A stretch of DNA of 64,000 nt from NCBI GenBank assembly GCA_964036275.1, contig OZ038435.1:17669632-17733631 (forward strand), in the 5' to 3' direction. The stretch is from Litoditis marina. Its lineage: Eukaryota; Nematoda; Chromadorea; Rhabditida; Rhabditidae. The notes beneath the pieces are model-generated. The model made no database searches and was not told where the DNA came from. It saw nothing but the letters and a program-made list of their open reading frames with translations. Numbering within the stretch: position 1 is the first letter of the stretch; every line of letters starts with the position of its first letter. The translations under genes were made by a program, and so were the position numbers. Positions 24,801 to 38,671 of this stretch are shown here, in pieces.

Positions 24801-27800
24801 CACTTGTTGCCAGACGGGTCTAGTTTTCTCAGTTGAGAATTCCAAATGGATTTCTAGTTGGGTTATTCGAGAACTGGAAAACAGAATAGGGCGGAATTTT
24901 CCACTCGTTCAATCACTTGTTGCCAGACGGGTCTAGTTTTCTCAGTTGAGAATTCCAAATGTATTTCTAGTTGGGTTATTCGAGAACTGGAAAACAGGAT
25001 AGGGCGGAATTTTCCACTCGTTCAATGACTCGTTGCCAGACGGGTCTAGTTTTCTCAGTTGAGAATTCACAACGGATTTCTAGTTGGGTTATTCGAGAAC
25101 TGGAAAACAGAATAGGGCGGAATTTTCCACTCGTTCAATGACTTGTTGCCAGACGGGTCTAGTTTTCTCAGTTGAGAATTCCAAATGGATTTCTAGTTGG
25201 GTTATTCGAGAACTGGAAAACAGAATAGGGCGGAATTTTCCAGTCGTTCAATGACTTGTTGCCAGACGGGTCTAGTTTTCTCAGTTGAGAATTCCAAATG
25301 GATTTCTAGTTGGGTTATTCGAGAACTGGAAAACAGGATAGGGCGGAATTTTCCACTCGTTCAATGACTTGTTGCCAGACGGGTCTAGTTTTCTCAGTTG
25401 AGAATTCCAAATGTATTTCTAGTTGGGTTATTCGAGAACTGGAAAACAGGATAGGGCGGAATTTTCCACTCGTTCAATGACTTGTTGCCAGACGGGTCTA
25501 GTTTTCTCAGTTGAGAATTCCAAATGGATTTCTAGTTGGGTTATTCGAGAACTGGAAAACAGAATAGGGCGGAATTTTCCAGTCGTTCAATGACTTGTTG
25601 CCAGACGGGTCTAGTTTTCTCAGTTGAGAATTCCAAATGTATTTCTAGTTGGGTTATTCGAGAACTGGAAAACAGGATAGGGCGGAATTTTCCACTCGTT
25701 CAATGACTTGTTGCCAGACGGGTCTAGTTTTCTCAGTTGAGAATTCCAAATGTATTTCTAGTTGGGTTATTCGAGAACTGGAAAACAGGATAGGGCGGAA
25801 TTTTCCACTCGTTCAATCACTTGTTGCCAGACGGGTCTAGTTTTCTCAGTTGAGAATTCCAAATGGATTTCTAGTTGGGTTATTCGAGAACTGGAAAACA
25901 GAATAGGGCGGAATTTTCCACTCGTTCAATCACTTGTTGCCAGACGGGTCTAGTTTTCTCAGTTGAGAATTCCAAATGGATTTCTAGTTGGGTTATTCGA
26001 GAACTGGAAAACAGAATAGGGCGGAATTTTCCACTCGTTCAATCACTTGTTGCCAGACGGGTCTAGTTTTCTCAGTTGAGAATTCCAAATGTATTTCTAG
26101 TTGGGTTATTCGAGAACTGGAAAACAGGATAGGGCGGAATTTTCCACTCGTTCAATGACTCGTTGCCAGACGGGTCTAGTTTTCTCAGTTGAGAATTCAC
26201 AACGGATTTCTAGTTGGGTTATTCGAGAACTGGAAAACAGAATAGGGCGGAATTTTCCACTCGTTCAATGACTTGTTGCCAGACGGGTCTAGTTTTCTCA
26301 GTTGAGAATTCCAAATGGATTTCTAGTTGGGTTATTCGAGAACTGGAAAACAGGATAGGGCGGAATTTTCCACTCGTTCAATCACTTGTTGCCAGACGGG
26401 TCTAGTTTTCTCAGTTGAGAATTCCAAATGGATTTCTAGTTGGGTTATTCGAGAACTGGAAAACAGAATAGGGCGGAATTTTCCACTCGTTCAATCACTT
26501 GTTGCCAGACGGGTCTAGTTTTCTCAGTTGAGAATTCCAAATGGATTTCTAGTTGGGTTATTCGAGAACTGGAAAACAGAATAGGGCGGAATTTTCCACT
26601 CGTTCAATCACTTGTTGCCAGACGGGTCTAGTTTTCTCAGTTGAGAATTCCAAATGTATTTCTAGTTGGGTTATTCGAGAACTGGAAAACAGGATAGGGC
26701 GGAATTTTCCACTCGTTCAATGACTCGTTGCCAGACGGGTCTAGTTTTCTCAGTTGAGAATTCACAACGGATTTCTAGTTGGGTTATTCGAGAACTGGAA
26801 AACAGAATAGGGCGGAATTTTCCACTCGTTCAATGACTTGTTGCCAGACGGGTCTAGTTTTCTCAGTTGAGAATTCCAAATGGATTTCTAGTTGGGTTAT
26901 TCGAGAACTGGAAAACAGAATAGGGCGGAATTTTCCAGTCGTTCAATGACTTGTTGCCAGACGGGTCTAGTTTTCTCAGTTGAGAATTCCAAATGGATTT
27001 CTAGTTGGGTTATTCGAGAACTGGAAAACAGGATAGGGCGGAATTTTCCACTCGTTCAATGACTTGTTGCCAGACGGGTCTAGTTTTCTCAGTTGAGAAT
27101 TCCAAATGTATTTCTAGTTGGGTTATTCGAGAACTGGAAAACAGGATAGGGCGGAATTTTCCACTCGTTCAATGACTTGTTGCCAGACGGGTCTAGTTTT
27201 CTCAGTTGAGAATTCCAAATGGATTTCTAGTTGGGTTATTCGAGAACTGGAAAACAGAATAGGGCGGAATTTTCCACTCGTTCAATGACTTGTTGCCAGA
27301 CGGGTCTAGTTTTCTCAGTTGAGAATTCCAAATGTATTTCTAGTTGGGTTATTCGAGAACTGGAAAACAGGATAGGGCGGAATTTTCCAGTCGTTCAATG
27401 ACTTGTTGCCAGACGGGTCTAGTTTTCTCAGTTGAGAATTCCAAATGGATTTTTAGTTGGGTTATTCGAGAACTGGAAAACAGAATAGGGCGGAATTTTC
27501 CAGTCGTTCAATGACTTGTTGCCAGACGGGTCTAGTTTTCTCAGTTGAGAATTCCAAATGGATTTCTAGTTGGGTTATTCGAGAACTGGAAAACAGGATA
27601 GGGCGGAATTTTCCAGTCGTTCAATGACTTGTTGCCAGACGGGTCTAGTTTTCTCCGTTGAGAATTCCAAATGGATTTCTAGTTGGGTTATTCGAGAACT
27701 GGAAAACAGGATAGGGCGGAATTTTCCAGTCGTTCAATGACTTGTTGCCAGACGGGTCTAGTTTTCTCAGTTGAGAATTCCAAATAGATTTCTAGTTGGG

Positions 27801-30800
27801 TTATTCGAGAACTGGAAAACAGGATAGGGCGGAATTTTCCAGTCGTTCAATGACTTGTTGCCAGACGGGTCTAGTTTTCTCAGTTGAGAATTCCAAATGG
27901 ATTTCTAGTTGGGTTATTCGAGAACTGGAAAACAGGATAGGGCGGAATTTTCCAGTCGTTCAATGACTTGTTGCCAGACGGGTCTAGTTTTCTCAGTTGA
28001 GAATTCCAAATGGATTTCTAGTTGGGTTATTCGAGAACTGGAAAACAGGATAGGGCGGAATTTTCCAGTCGTTCAATGACTTGTTGCCAGACGGGTCTAG
28101 TTTTCTCAGTTGAGAATTCCAAATGGATTTCTAGTTGGGTTATTCGAGAACTGGAAAACAGGATAGGGCGGAATTTTCCAGTCGTTCAATGACTTGTTGC
28201 CAGACGGGTCTAGCTTTCTCAGTTGAGAATTCCAAATGGATTTCTAGTTGGGTTATTCGAGAACTGGAAAACAGGATAGGGCGGAATTTTCCACTCGCTC
28301 AATGACTTGTTGCCAGACGGGTCTAGTTTTCTCAGTTGAGAATTCCAAATGTATTTCTAGTTGGGTTATTCGAGAACTGGAAAACAGGATAGGGCGGAAT
28401 TTTCCACTCGTTCAATGACTTGTTGCCAGACGGGTCTAGTTTTCTCAGTTGAGAATTCCAAATGGATTTCTAGTTGGGTTATTCGAGAACTGGAAAACAG
28501 AATAGGGCGGAATCTTCCACTCGTTCAATGACTTGTTGCCAGACGGGTCTAGTTTTCTCAGTTGAGAATTCCAAATGGATTTCTAGTTGGGTTATTCGAG
28601 AACTGGAAAACAGAATAGGGCGGAATTTTCCAGTCGTTCAATGACTTGTTGCCAGACGGGTCTAGTTTTCTCAGTTGAGAATTCCAAATGTATTTCTAGT
28701 TGGGTTATTCGAGAACTGGAAAACAGGATAGGGCGGAATTTTCCACTCGTTCAATGACTTGTTGCCAGACGGGTCTAGTTTTCTCAGTTGAGAATTCCAA
28801 ATGTATTTCTAGTTGGGTTATTCGAGAACTGGAAAACAGGATAGGGCGGAATTTTCCACTCGTTCAATCACTTGTTGCCAGACGGGTCTAGTTTTCTCAG
28901 TTGAGAATTCCAAATGGATTTCTAGTTGGGTTATTCGAGAACTGGAAAACAGAATAGGGCGGAATTTTCCACTCGTTCAATCACTTGTTGCCAGACGGGT
29001 CTAGTTTTCTCAGTTGAGAATTCCAAATGGATTTCTAGTTGGGTTATTCGAGAACTGGAAAACAGAATAGGGCGGAATTTTCCACTCGTTCAATCACTTG
29101 TTGCCAGACGGGTCTAGTTTTCTCAGTTGAGAATTCCAAATGTATTTCTAGTTGGGTTATTCGAGAACTGGAAAACAGGATAGGGCGGAATTTTCCACTC
29201 GTTCAATGACTCGTTGCCAGACGGGTCTAGTTTTCTCAGTTGAGAATTCACAACGGATTTCTAGTTGGGTTATTCGAGAACTGGAAAACAGAATAGGGCG
29301 GAATTTTCCACTCGTTCAATGACTTGTTGCCAGACGGGTCTAGTTTTCTCAGTTGAGAATTCCAAATGGATTTCTAGTTGGGTTATTCGAGAACTGGAAA
29401 ACAGGATAGGGCGGAATTTTCCACTCGTTCAATCACTTGTTGCCAGACGGGTCTAGTTTTCTCAGTTGAGAATTCCAAATGGATTTCTAGTTGGGTTATT
29501 CGAGAACTGGAAAACAGAATAGGGCGGAATTTTCCACTCGTTCAATCACTTGTTGCCAGACGGGTCTAGTTTTCTCAGTTGAGAATTCCAAATGGATTTC
29601 TAGTTGGGTTATTCGAGAACTGGAAAACAGAATAGGGCGGAATTTTCCACTCGTTCAATCACTTGTTGCCAGACGGGTCTAGTTTTCTCAGTTGAGAATT
29701 CCAAATGTATTTCTAGTTGGGTTATTCGAGAACTGGAAAACAGGATAGGGCGGAATTTTCCACTCGTTCAATGACTCGTTGCCAGACGGGTCTAGTTTTC
29801 TCAGTTGAGAATTCACAACGGATTTCTAGTTGGGTTATTCGAGAACTGGAAAACAGAATAGGGCGGAATTTTCCACTCGTTCAATGACTTGTTGCCAGAC
29901 GGGTCTAGTTTTCTCAGTTGAGAATTCCAAATGGATTTCTAGTTGGGTTATTCGAGAACTGGAAAACAGAATAGGGCGGAATTTTCCAGTCGTTTAATGA
30001 CTTGTTGCCAGACGGGTCTAGTTTTCTCAGTTGAGAATTCCAAATGGATTTCTAGTTGGGTTATTCGAGAACTGGAAAACAGGATAGGGCGGAATTTTCC
30101 ACTCGTTCAATCACTTGTTGCCAGACGGGTCTAGTTTTCTCAGTTGAGAATTCCAAATGGATTTCTAGTTGGGTTATTCGAGAACTGGAAAACAGGATAG
30201 GGCGGAATTTTCCACTCGTTCAATGACTTGTTGCCAGACGGGTCTAGTTTTCTCAGTTGAGAATTCCAAATGGATTTCTAGTTGGGTTATTCGAGAACTG
30301 GAAAACAGGATAGGGCGGAATTTTCCAGTCGTTCAATGACTTGTTGCCAGACGGGTCTAGTTTTCTCAGTTGAGAATTCCAAATGGATTTCTAGTTGGGT
30401 TATTCGAGAACTGGAAAACAGAATAGGGCGGAATTTTCCACTCGTTCAATGACTTGTTGCCAGACGGGTCTAGTTTTCTCAGTTGAGAATTTCAAATGTA
30501 TTTCTAGTTGGGTTATTCGAGAACTGGAAAACAGGATAGGGCGGAATTTTCCAGTCGTTCAATGACTTGTTGCCAGACGGGTCTAGTTTTCTCAGTTGAG
30601 AATTCCAAATGGATTTCTAGTTGGGTTATTCGAGAACTGGAAAACAGAATAGGGCGGAATTTTCCAGTCGTTCAATGACTTGTTGCCAGACGGGTCTAGT
30701 TTTCTCAGTTGAGAATTCCAAATGTATTTCTAGTTGGGTTATTCGAGAACTGGAAAACAGGATAGGGCGGAATTTTCCACTCGTTCAATGACTTGTTGCC

Positions 30801-31960
30801 AGACGGGTCTAGTTTTCTCAGTTGAGAATTCCAAATGTAGTTCTAGTTGGGTTATTCGAGAACTGGAAAACAGGATAGGGCGGAATTTTCCACTCGTTCA
30901 ATGACTTGTTGCCAGACGGGTCTAGTTTTCTCAGTTGAGAATTCCAAATGGATTTCTAGTTGGGTTATTCGAGAACTGGAAAACAGAATAGGGCGGAATT
31001 TTCCACTCGTTCAATGACTTGTTGCCAGACGGGTCTAGTTTTCTCAGTTGAGAATTCCAAATGGATTTCTAGTTGGGTTATTCGAGAACTGGAAAACAGG
31101 ATAGGGCGGAATTTTCCACTCGTTCAATGACTTGTTGCCAGACGGGTCTAGTTTTCTCAGTTGAGAATTCCAAATGGATTTCTAGTTGGGTTATTCGAGA
31201 ACTGGAAAACAGGATAGGGCGGAATTTTCCAGTCGTTCAATGACTTGTTGCCAGACGGGTCTAGTTTTCTCAGTTGAGAATTCCAAATGGATTTCTAGTT
31301 GGGTTATTCGAGAACTGGAAAACAGAATAGGGCGGAATTTTCCACTCGTTCAATGACTTGTTGCCAGACGGGTCTAGTTTTCTCATTTGAGAATTCCAAA
31401 TGTATTTCTAGTTGGGTTATTCGAGAACTGGAAAACAGGATAGGGCGGAATTTTCCAGTCGTTCAATGACTTGTTGCCAGACGGGTCTAGTTTTCTCAGT
31501 TGAGAATTCCAAATGGATTTCTAGTTGGGTTATTCGAGAACTGGAAAACAGAATAGGGCGGAATTTTCCAGTCGTTCAATGACTTGTTGCCAGACGGGTC
31601 TAGTTTTCTCAGTTGAGAATTCCAAATGTAATTCTAGTTGGGTTATTCGAGAACTGGAAAACAGGATAGGGCGGAATTTTCCAGTCGTTCAATGACTTGT
31701 TGCCAGACGGGTCTAGTTTTCTCAGTTGAGAATTCCAAATGGATTTCTAGTTGGGTTATTCGAGAACTGGGAAACAGAATAGGGCGGAATTTTCCAGTCG
31801 TTCAATGACTTGTTGCCAGACGGGTCTAGTTTTCTCAGTTGAGAATTCCAAATGGATTTCTAGTTGGGTTATTCGAGAACTGGAAAACAGGATAGAGCGG
31901 AATTTTTCACTCGTTTAAAGAGTGTTCCCAGACAGATGTGAGATTAACTTTTCCAGAACA
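18891..31960 (+). repeat. 113-bp satellite array 1 (about 115 copies)
   Basis: Head-to-tail 113-bp units containing 'ggataggg', 'cggaattttccactcgttc', 'gacttgttgccagacgggtc' and 'ctagttttctcagttgag'. Edge copies at both ends are the most diverged, typical of unequal exchange. A marker variant with 'ttcacaacgg' recurs 565 bp apart (5 x 113), for example 24503/25068 and 26198/26763, and larger blocks recur at 1695 bp (15 units). The recurring 63-codon frames starting at a TTG are repeat shadows. The array fills the space between the 3' ends of genes C and A1. Confidence 0.97.
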
Positions 31961-32003
31961 CTTTTCTAGAATAAAAAAACACAAACAATAAGAAATCCAT
32001 ACG

Positions 32004-32009
32004 TTTATT
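32004..32009 (-). terminator. Poly(A) signal of gene A1
   Basis: AATAAA on the minus strand. It overlaps the stop codon, which reads TGAATAAA, so the 3' untranslated region must be very short. The same arrangement occurs in A2 at 44198-44203. Confidence 0.6.
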
Positions 32010-34953
32010 CAAAACCACACAGAGAGGATGATTGGAATGGAAAATACAGCAACGATTCCAATGAAGGGGTCTACGTTCGACTCGTGGGGGTTGAACTTCT
32101 CCATGATTGCATCGAGCTTCGTTGAGCAGTTTCTCGGACTATAAATAAACCAAATACACAAATTAATATTAGGATCGAAATTTCAGCTGTCGAATTGCTA
32201 AAAAAACTGAAATTTCCCAAATTGTGGTAATACATATAATACCTTAACATCAACATAATGTGTACCCGTTTGTGTTTGGTTATTGCGCACCCATTTTTAG
32301 CGTTCAAACCACAAAAGTCTTCAAACAGAACGTTTTTTTCCAAAATAAAAAGAAAGAGAGAGTTATAGATCTGTCGTGCAAACAAATGTATAGCTCTTTT
32401 TTGTTACACACTTATTCACAGCATCGTGTTGTCCACTTTTTGCTGAAAACGGTGAAACCGAACAGAACTCATATACTTCCTGGTCCCCCACTTTTTACGA
32501 ATATGTTTTATAATGAACAAAGTGAAATAATGAAGTATTGATAAGTAGTGAGTAATACTATTATTTTCAGAGAGCTCAATGCCGACAATAATAACGAAGT
32601 GAAGTTGAAAAAGTATTCTCACTCGGTGTAATTGGCATCTCTCAAGTTGTAGTAGTATTTTTTGAGGACGGCTTTTATAGCTGAATAATAGGTCTTCATG
32701 GTGGCTTGGCAGTCTTTGTAGAACTTGTGATTGCACTCTAGGAAGGCAGTGTAGGCTCTGTAAAAAGCAAAATTTTCTTCCGGATAGACACTTCATTGTC
32801 AGTTTTTTCGGTGAACCCCAAAAGTAACGGTCAACAACAGTAACGGTCAACAAAAGTAACGGGTTAGTAACAGAGTACAAAAGTAACGGAGTTTCACGAA
32901 AGTAACAGAGTAAATGTGTTCACCGTTACTCTAGTTGTTTTTTTCGTCAGTTTTTTTTCAGGTATTTTTAGATGCCACCTAGAGTCCGAAAGAAGTGCCT
33001 GCAGACAGCGCTGTCTCAACAATGCTAGTAATTTCTCACATATGAGGCGAATTTATTCTCCACAAAAATTAATTGAAAATCAAAATAATTCAAAAAATTT
33101 ATGTAAGTGAAAATACTACAGAACTGAGTGGAAAGGGAGGTTTTCACCAATGAAGAGGACATTTTTTGATAGTAGGTCAGTTCAAACTCTCGATTTCGAA
33201 GAAAAGCGGGTGATTCAATTTCGAATCCAATAAAATCGCCTAAGTTTGATTTCTCAACCCAGTACTTGACCCAGGAGTATTGCAGAGTTGCTATGAGACA
33301 TAATGAACATGTACAGAAAAAGACTGTCAGATGCAGAATTCGTGCAGAACCCGTCACTGCTCAAAGAGAAGCTAGGCGCAATTACTACGCTGTTGGTCAA
33401 TTGTACAGTCAAGTGAAACATGTTAAACACAGCAGAACTCAGGAACGTGCATTAACAAAGTCTTCATTAGATTGTTTAGAAAAAAAGACGATTATGTGAT
33501 CCAATCGCAACGCTCCAGTCCTTCAAACTGCAATACATTTTTGATTGCAGTGTGAAAAACCGTTGACACGAGATTGGTTCGCATAATCGTCCTTCTTCAA
33601 GAAACATATTTCTAATATCTGCAGATCAGTGTGAGTTGACCATCTACATATTCCTACGCCTGAACCAGTTACGAACCTAACGAAAGCAGCGAAGTGACCA
33701 TGTTTTAACCATAGATCCAAGTACGATAGTTCTTCTGTGTTATGAAGATCTCCTACACAGTGCAGCCGACAGCGAATTGCTCTCAAAATTAATTAAAAAA
33801 GAACTCACTCGCACTGGCGTTGTGACTGTGTGTCGTTAAAATCCCCCATGAGAGTTGTAGTGAGATTTCTGGCTTTCGCATCACAGTCTTTATACAGTTT
33901 TTCCACAGTCTCCTTGGAGTTGCACATCGTTCGGTTGAGATTGATGATCCATTTGACGCTGGTCTTCGGTACAGGTATCAGAACTTGCGGTTCGGAAAAC
34001 GCCGTGTCGCTGAATATTCAATACAGTTCGAACAGGAGGTAAACAACTTTTTCTTCCGTATTTGGTTCTAAATGCAGTCCATTATTCATGAATTTGTACC
34101 GAAAAACAACGAGATAATGACACAAACACATGCATGGATGACTGCTTTGGAAACAGCGATTTTCCTACGAGTTTCACTTCTCTGAATCAATCAAGGCTAT
34201 GCGCTGCGCTGGCAACGAAAGGCAATCGGGTATCAACCCTAGTTGCCTACTCGTGAACAGATAAAAACAAAAAGAACGGTAGGCGGATGGCTTATGTATT
34301 ATCACTGTCACTGCAACTGAGAATCAAGACTCGCCGTGATAAAGACTAAGATTATAACAAACTTGGTTACTGCTTTCTTCGCTTCCTTTACTGAACAGTT
34401 ACAGCCAACCACCACAAGAAAGAGAACGCTGAATAGAGTGATGTAGAATGCCAAATATAGTAAAAGAGATGGAAAATGAGGCAAAAATGAGAAGGAAGAG
34501 AGAGAAGAGAATAGTAGAAGGCGACAGGGAAAGGCAGGGTTGATAAGAAGAAAAACAAGGCTGAGACAGAGAGGCGAGAGAAACAGAGAGATAGTAATAG
34601 TGAAGTGGAGAGTGTGAGAGATGGAAAAAAGAAAGAGGAACAAACAGAAAAAAATGAGTGAGAAACCGAGGGGAAGAGAAAGACAGGAAGGCAATTGAGA
34701 GGGAAAGATGGGAAGATGAAGATACGAGAGAGAGAAAAGTAGAGAAAGTTGGAGAGAGAAAGAGAGCATAAGAGAGGAAAGAGAGAAAGATGGGAGGGCG
34801 GATAAAAGAAAGACGGGAGGGCAGAAAAAAAGAGACACGGGAAAAAGAGAGAGAAAGAGAGCAAGAGTGAAAAAGGGGAGGGAGAAAATAAAGAGAAAGA
34901 CGGAGAGTAAAAGACTGGAGAGAGAGAGGAACCAACCTCAGCTGAACCATCAT
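32009..34953 (-). CDS. Gene A1: six-cysteine secreted/GPI-like family protein, 182 aa
   Basis: Exons 5' to 3': 34953-34937, 34428-34363, 34009-33809, 32757-32623 and 32138-32009. They sum to 549 nt, all introns are phase 2, with donors GTTGGT, GTTTGT, GTGAGT and GTGAGA. Residues 1 to about 16 are a signal peptide (MMVQLS followed by VLFLVVV). The mature part has cysteines at 57, 70, 94, 103, 111 and 144, giving spacings 12-23-8-7-32, with several N-glycosylation sequons (NRT, NLT, NDT, NYT, NCS). The C-terminus is a hydrophobic run ending SVWF, preceded by a small polar stretch, as in GPI-anchored proteins. Start choice: two tandem ATGs; the first aligns with the ATG of genes B and C. Exon 2's donor is the least certain junction; it was chosen for phase and for GTTTGT, which gene C uses. 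Function unknown. Confidence 0.78.
34429..34936 (-). repeat. CT-rich intron 1 of gene A1
   Basis: About 500 bp of pyrimidine-rich sequence on the coding strand (purine-rich as printed) between the 17-nt first exon and the signal-peptide exon. Three overlapping minus-strand frames rich in Ser, Phe and Leu come from this composition and are not genes. Confidence 0.85.
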
Positions 34954-35125
34954 GACGAGAGCAGAGTAGTGGATTCCAATAATTCATTCCGCCCTATCTC
35001 GCCCTTTTATATGTTTTCAGATTCAGCAATTCTACGTGTGGGGAACTTTGGTAGACCTGTAAACGAATCAAGATGAGCGGCTAACTCCCGTTCTCAAACA
35101 GGATGAACAGGGAAACCTATTCTTG
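34954..35125 (-). promoter_or_regulatory. Promoter of gene A1
   Basis: On the minus strand: the first 35-bp monomer of the neighbouring array (about 35090-35125, antisense to the gene), an E-box-like CACGTA at 35038-35033, TATA box TATAAAAG at 35011-35004, and a leader with 'gatagggcggaat' (34998-34986), about 51 nt from TATA to ATG. Order and spacing match the promoters of B and C. Confidence 0.65.
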
Positions 35126-38100
35126 TTCTCAAACAGGATGAACTGAGAAACCTATTCTTGTTCTCAAACAGGATGAACTGGGAAACCTATCCTCGTTTTC
35201 AAACAGGATGAACTGGGAAACCTATTCTGGTTTACAAACAGAATGAACTGGGAAACCTATTCTCGTTCTCAAACAGGATGAACTGGGAAACCTATTCTCG
35301 TTCTCAAACAGGATGAACTGGGAAACCTATTCTTGTTCTCAAACAGGATGAACTGGGAAACCTATCCTCGTTCTCAAACAGGATGAACTGGGAAACCTAT
35401 TCTCGTTCTCAAACAGGATGAACTGGGAAACCTATTCTCGTTCTCAAACAGGATGAACTGGGAAACCTACTCTTGTTCTCAAACAGGATGAACTGGAAAA
35501 CCTATTCTTGTTCTCAAACAGTATGAACTGGGAAACCTACTCTCGTTCTCAAACAGGATGAACTGGGAAACCTATTCTTGTTCTCAAACAGGATGAACTG
35601 GGAAACCTACTCTTGTTCTCAAACAGGCTGAACTGGGAAACCTATTCTTGTTCTCAAACAGGCTGAACTGGGAAACCTATTCTTGTTCTCAAACAGGATG
35701 AACTGGGAAACCTATTCTCGTTCTCAAACAGAATGAACTGGGAAACCGATTCTTGTTCTCAAACAGGATGAACTGGGAAACCTATTCTTGTTCTCAAACA
35801 GGATGAACTGGGAAACCTATTCTCGTTCTCAAACAGGATGAACTGAGAAACATATTCTTGTTCTCAAACAGGATGAACTGGGAAACCTATCCTCGTTCTC
35901 AAACAGGATGAACTGGGAAACCTATTCTCGTTCTCAAACAGGATGAACTGGGAAACCTATTCTTGTTCTCAAACAGGATGAATTGGGAAACCTATCCTCG
36001 TTCTCAAACAGGATGAACTGGGAAACCTATTCTCGTTCTCAAACAGGATGAACTGGGAAACCTATTCTCGTTCTCAAACAGGATGAACTGGGAAACCTAT
36101 TCTCGTTCTCAAACAGGATGAACTGGGAAACCTATTCTTGTTCTCAAACAGGATGAACTGGGAAACCTATCCTCGTTCTCAAACAGGATGAACTGGGAAA
36201 CCTATTCTCGTTCTCAAACAGGATGAACTGGGAAACCTATTCTCGTTCTCAAACAGGATGAACTGGGAAACCTACTCTTGTTCTCAAACAGGATGAACTG
36301 GAAAACCTATTCTTGTTCTCAAACAGTATGAACTGGGAAACCTACTCTCGTTCTCAAACAGGATGAACTGGGAAACCTATTCTTGTTCTCAAACAGGATG
36401 AACTGGGAAACCTACTCTTGTTCTCAAACAGGCTGAACTGGGAAACCTATTCTTGTTCTCAAACAGGCTGAACTGGGAAACCTATTCTTGTTCTCAAACA
36501 GGATGAACTGGGAAACCTATTCTCGTTCTCAAACAGAATGAACTGGGAAACCGATTCTTGTTCTCAAACAGGATGAACTGGGAAACCTATTCTTGTTCTC
36601 AAACAGGATGAACTGGGAAACCTATTCTCGTTCTCAAACAGGATGAACTGAGAAACATATTCTTGTTCTCAAACAGGATGAACTGGGAAACCTATCCTCG
36701 TTCTCAAACAGGATGAACTGGGAAACCTATTCTCATTCTCAAACAGGATGAACTGGGAAGCCTATTCTTGTTCTCAAACAGGATGAACTGGAAAACCTAT
36801 TCTTGTTCTCAAACAGGATGAACTGGGAAACCTATTCTTGTTCTCAAACAGGATGAACTGGGAAACCTATTCTTGTTCTCAAACAGGCTGAACTGGGAAA
36901 CCTATTCTTGTTCTCAAACAGGATGAACTGGGAAACCTATTCTCGCTCTCAAACAGAATGAACTGGGAAACCGATTCCAGGATGAACTGGGAAACCCATT
37001 CTTGTTCTCAAACAGGATGAACTGGGAAACCTATTCTCGTTCTCGAACAGGATGAACTGGGAAACCTATTCTCGTTTTCAAACAGAGGGAACTGGGAAAC
37101 CTATTCTTGTTCTCAAACAGGATCAACTGGGAAACCTATTCTCGTTTTCAAACAGGATGAACTGGGAAACCTATTCTCATTGTCAAACAGGATGAACTGG
37201 GAAACCTACTCTTGTTCTCAAACAGGATGAACTGGAAAACCTATTCTTGTTCTCAAACAGGATGAACTGGGAAACCTATTCTCGTTCTCAAACAGGATGA
37301 AAAAACCTATTCTCGTTCTCAAACAGGATGAACTGGGAAACCTATTCTTGTTCTCAAACAGGATGAACTGGGAAACCTATTCTTGTTCTCAAACAGGATG
37401 AACTGGGAATCCTATCCTTGTTCTCAAACAGGATGAACTGAGAAACCTATTCTCGTTCTCAAACAGGATGAACTGGGAAACCTATTCTCGTTCTCAAACA
37501 GGATGAACTGGGAAACCTATTCTTGTTCTCAAACAGGATGAACTGGGAAACCTATTCTTGTTCTCAAACAGGATGAACTGGGAAACCTATTCTCGTTCTC
37601 AAACAGGATGAACTGTGGAACCTATTCTTGTTCTTAAACAGGATGAACTGGGAAAACTATTCTCGTTCTCAAACAGGATGAACTGGGAAACCTATTCTCG
37701 TTCTCAAACAGGATGAACTGGAAAACCTATTCTTGTTCTCAAACAGGATGAACTGGAAAACCTATTCTCGTTCTAAAACAGGATCAACTGGGAAACCTAT
37801 TCTCGTTCTCAAACAGGATGAACTGGGAAACCTATTCTCGTTCTCAAACAGGATGAACTGGGAAACCTATTCTCGTTCTCAAACAGGATGAACTGGGAAA
37901 CCTATTCTTGTTCTCAAACAGGATGAATTGGGAAACCTATCCTCGTTCTCAAACAGGATGAACTGGGAAACCTATTCTCGTTCTCAAACAGGATGAACTG
38001 GGAAACCTATTCTCGTTCTCAAACAGGATGAACTGGGAAACCTATTCTCGTTCTCAAACAGGATGAACTGGGAAACCTATTCTCGTTCTCAAACAGGATG

Positions 38101-38671
38101 AACTGGGAAACCTATTCTTGTTCTCAAACAGGATGAACTGGGAAACCTATCCTCGTTCTCAAACAGGATGAACTGGGAAACCTATCCTCGTTCTCAAACA
38201 GGATGAACTGGGAAACCTATTCTCGTTCTCAAACAGGATGAACTGGGAAACCTATTCTTGTTCTCAAACAGGATGAATTGGGAAACCTATCCTCGTTCTC
38301 AAACAGGATGAACTGGGAAACCTATTCTCGTTCTCAAACAGGATGAACTGGGAAACCTATTCTCGTTCTCAAACAGGATGAACTGGGAAACCTATTCTCG
38401 TTCTCAAACAGGATGAACTGGGAAACCTATTCTTGTTCTCAAACAGGATGAACTGGGAAACCTATCCTCGTTCTCAAACAGGATGAACTGGGAAACCTAT
38501 TCTCGTTCTCAAACAGGATGAACTGGGAAACCTATTCTCGTTCTCAAACAGGATGAACTGGGAAACCTACTCTTGTTCTCAAACAGGATGAACTGGAAAA
38601 CCTATTCTTGTTCTCAAACAGTATGAACTGGGAAACCTACTCTCGTTCTCAAACAGGATGAACTGGGAAAC
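35088..38671 (+). repeat. 35-bp minisatellite array 2 (about 102 copies)
   Basis: Same 35-bp unit as array 1 but far more uniform. A marker variant with 'agaaacatattcttg' occurs twice, 805 bp apart (23 x 35), showing block duplication inside the array. A truncated unit 'gattccaggatgaactggg' lies near 36975. The array stops abruptly at 38671, where it runs directly into the 113-bp satellite. Confidence 0.97.

Noticed and set aside
19208..30134. Many identical 63-codon frames in steps of 113 bp
   Set aside because: They are the reading frame of the 113-bp satellite, start at a TTG codon and end at fixed stops; 113 is not a multiple of three, so no continuous protein repeat is encoded.
33523..33786. 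87-codon minus-strand frame inside gene A1 intron 3
   Set aside because: It lies between two well-supported exons whose phases join directly, and it lacks splice sites in the needed phase.
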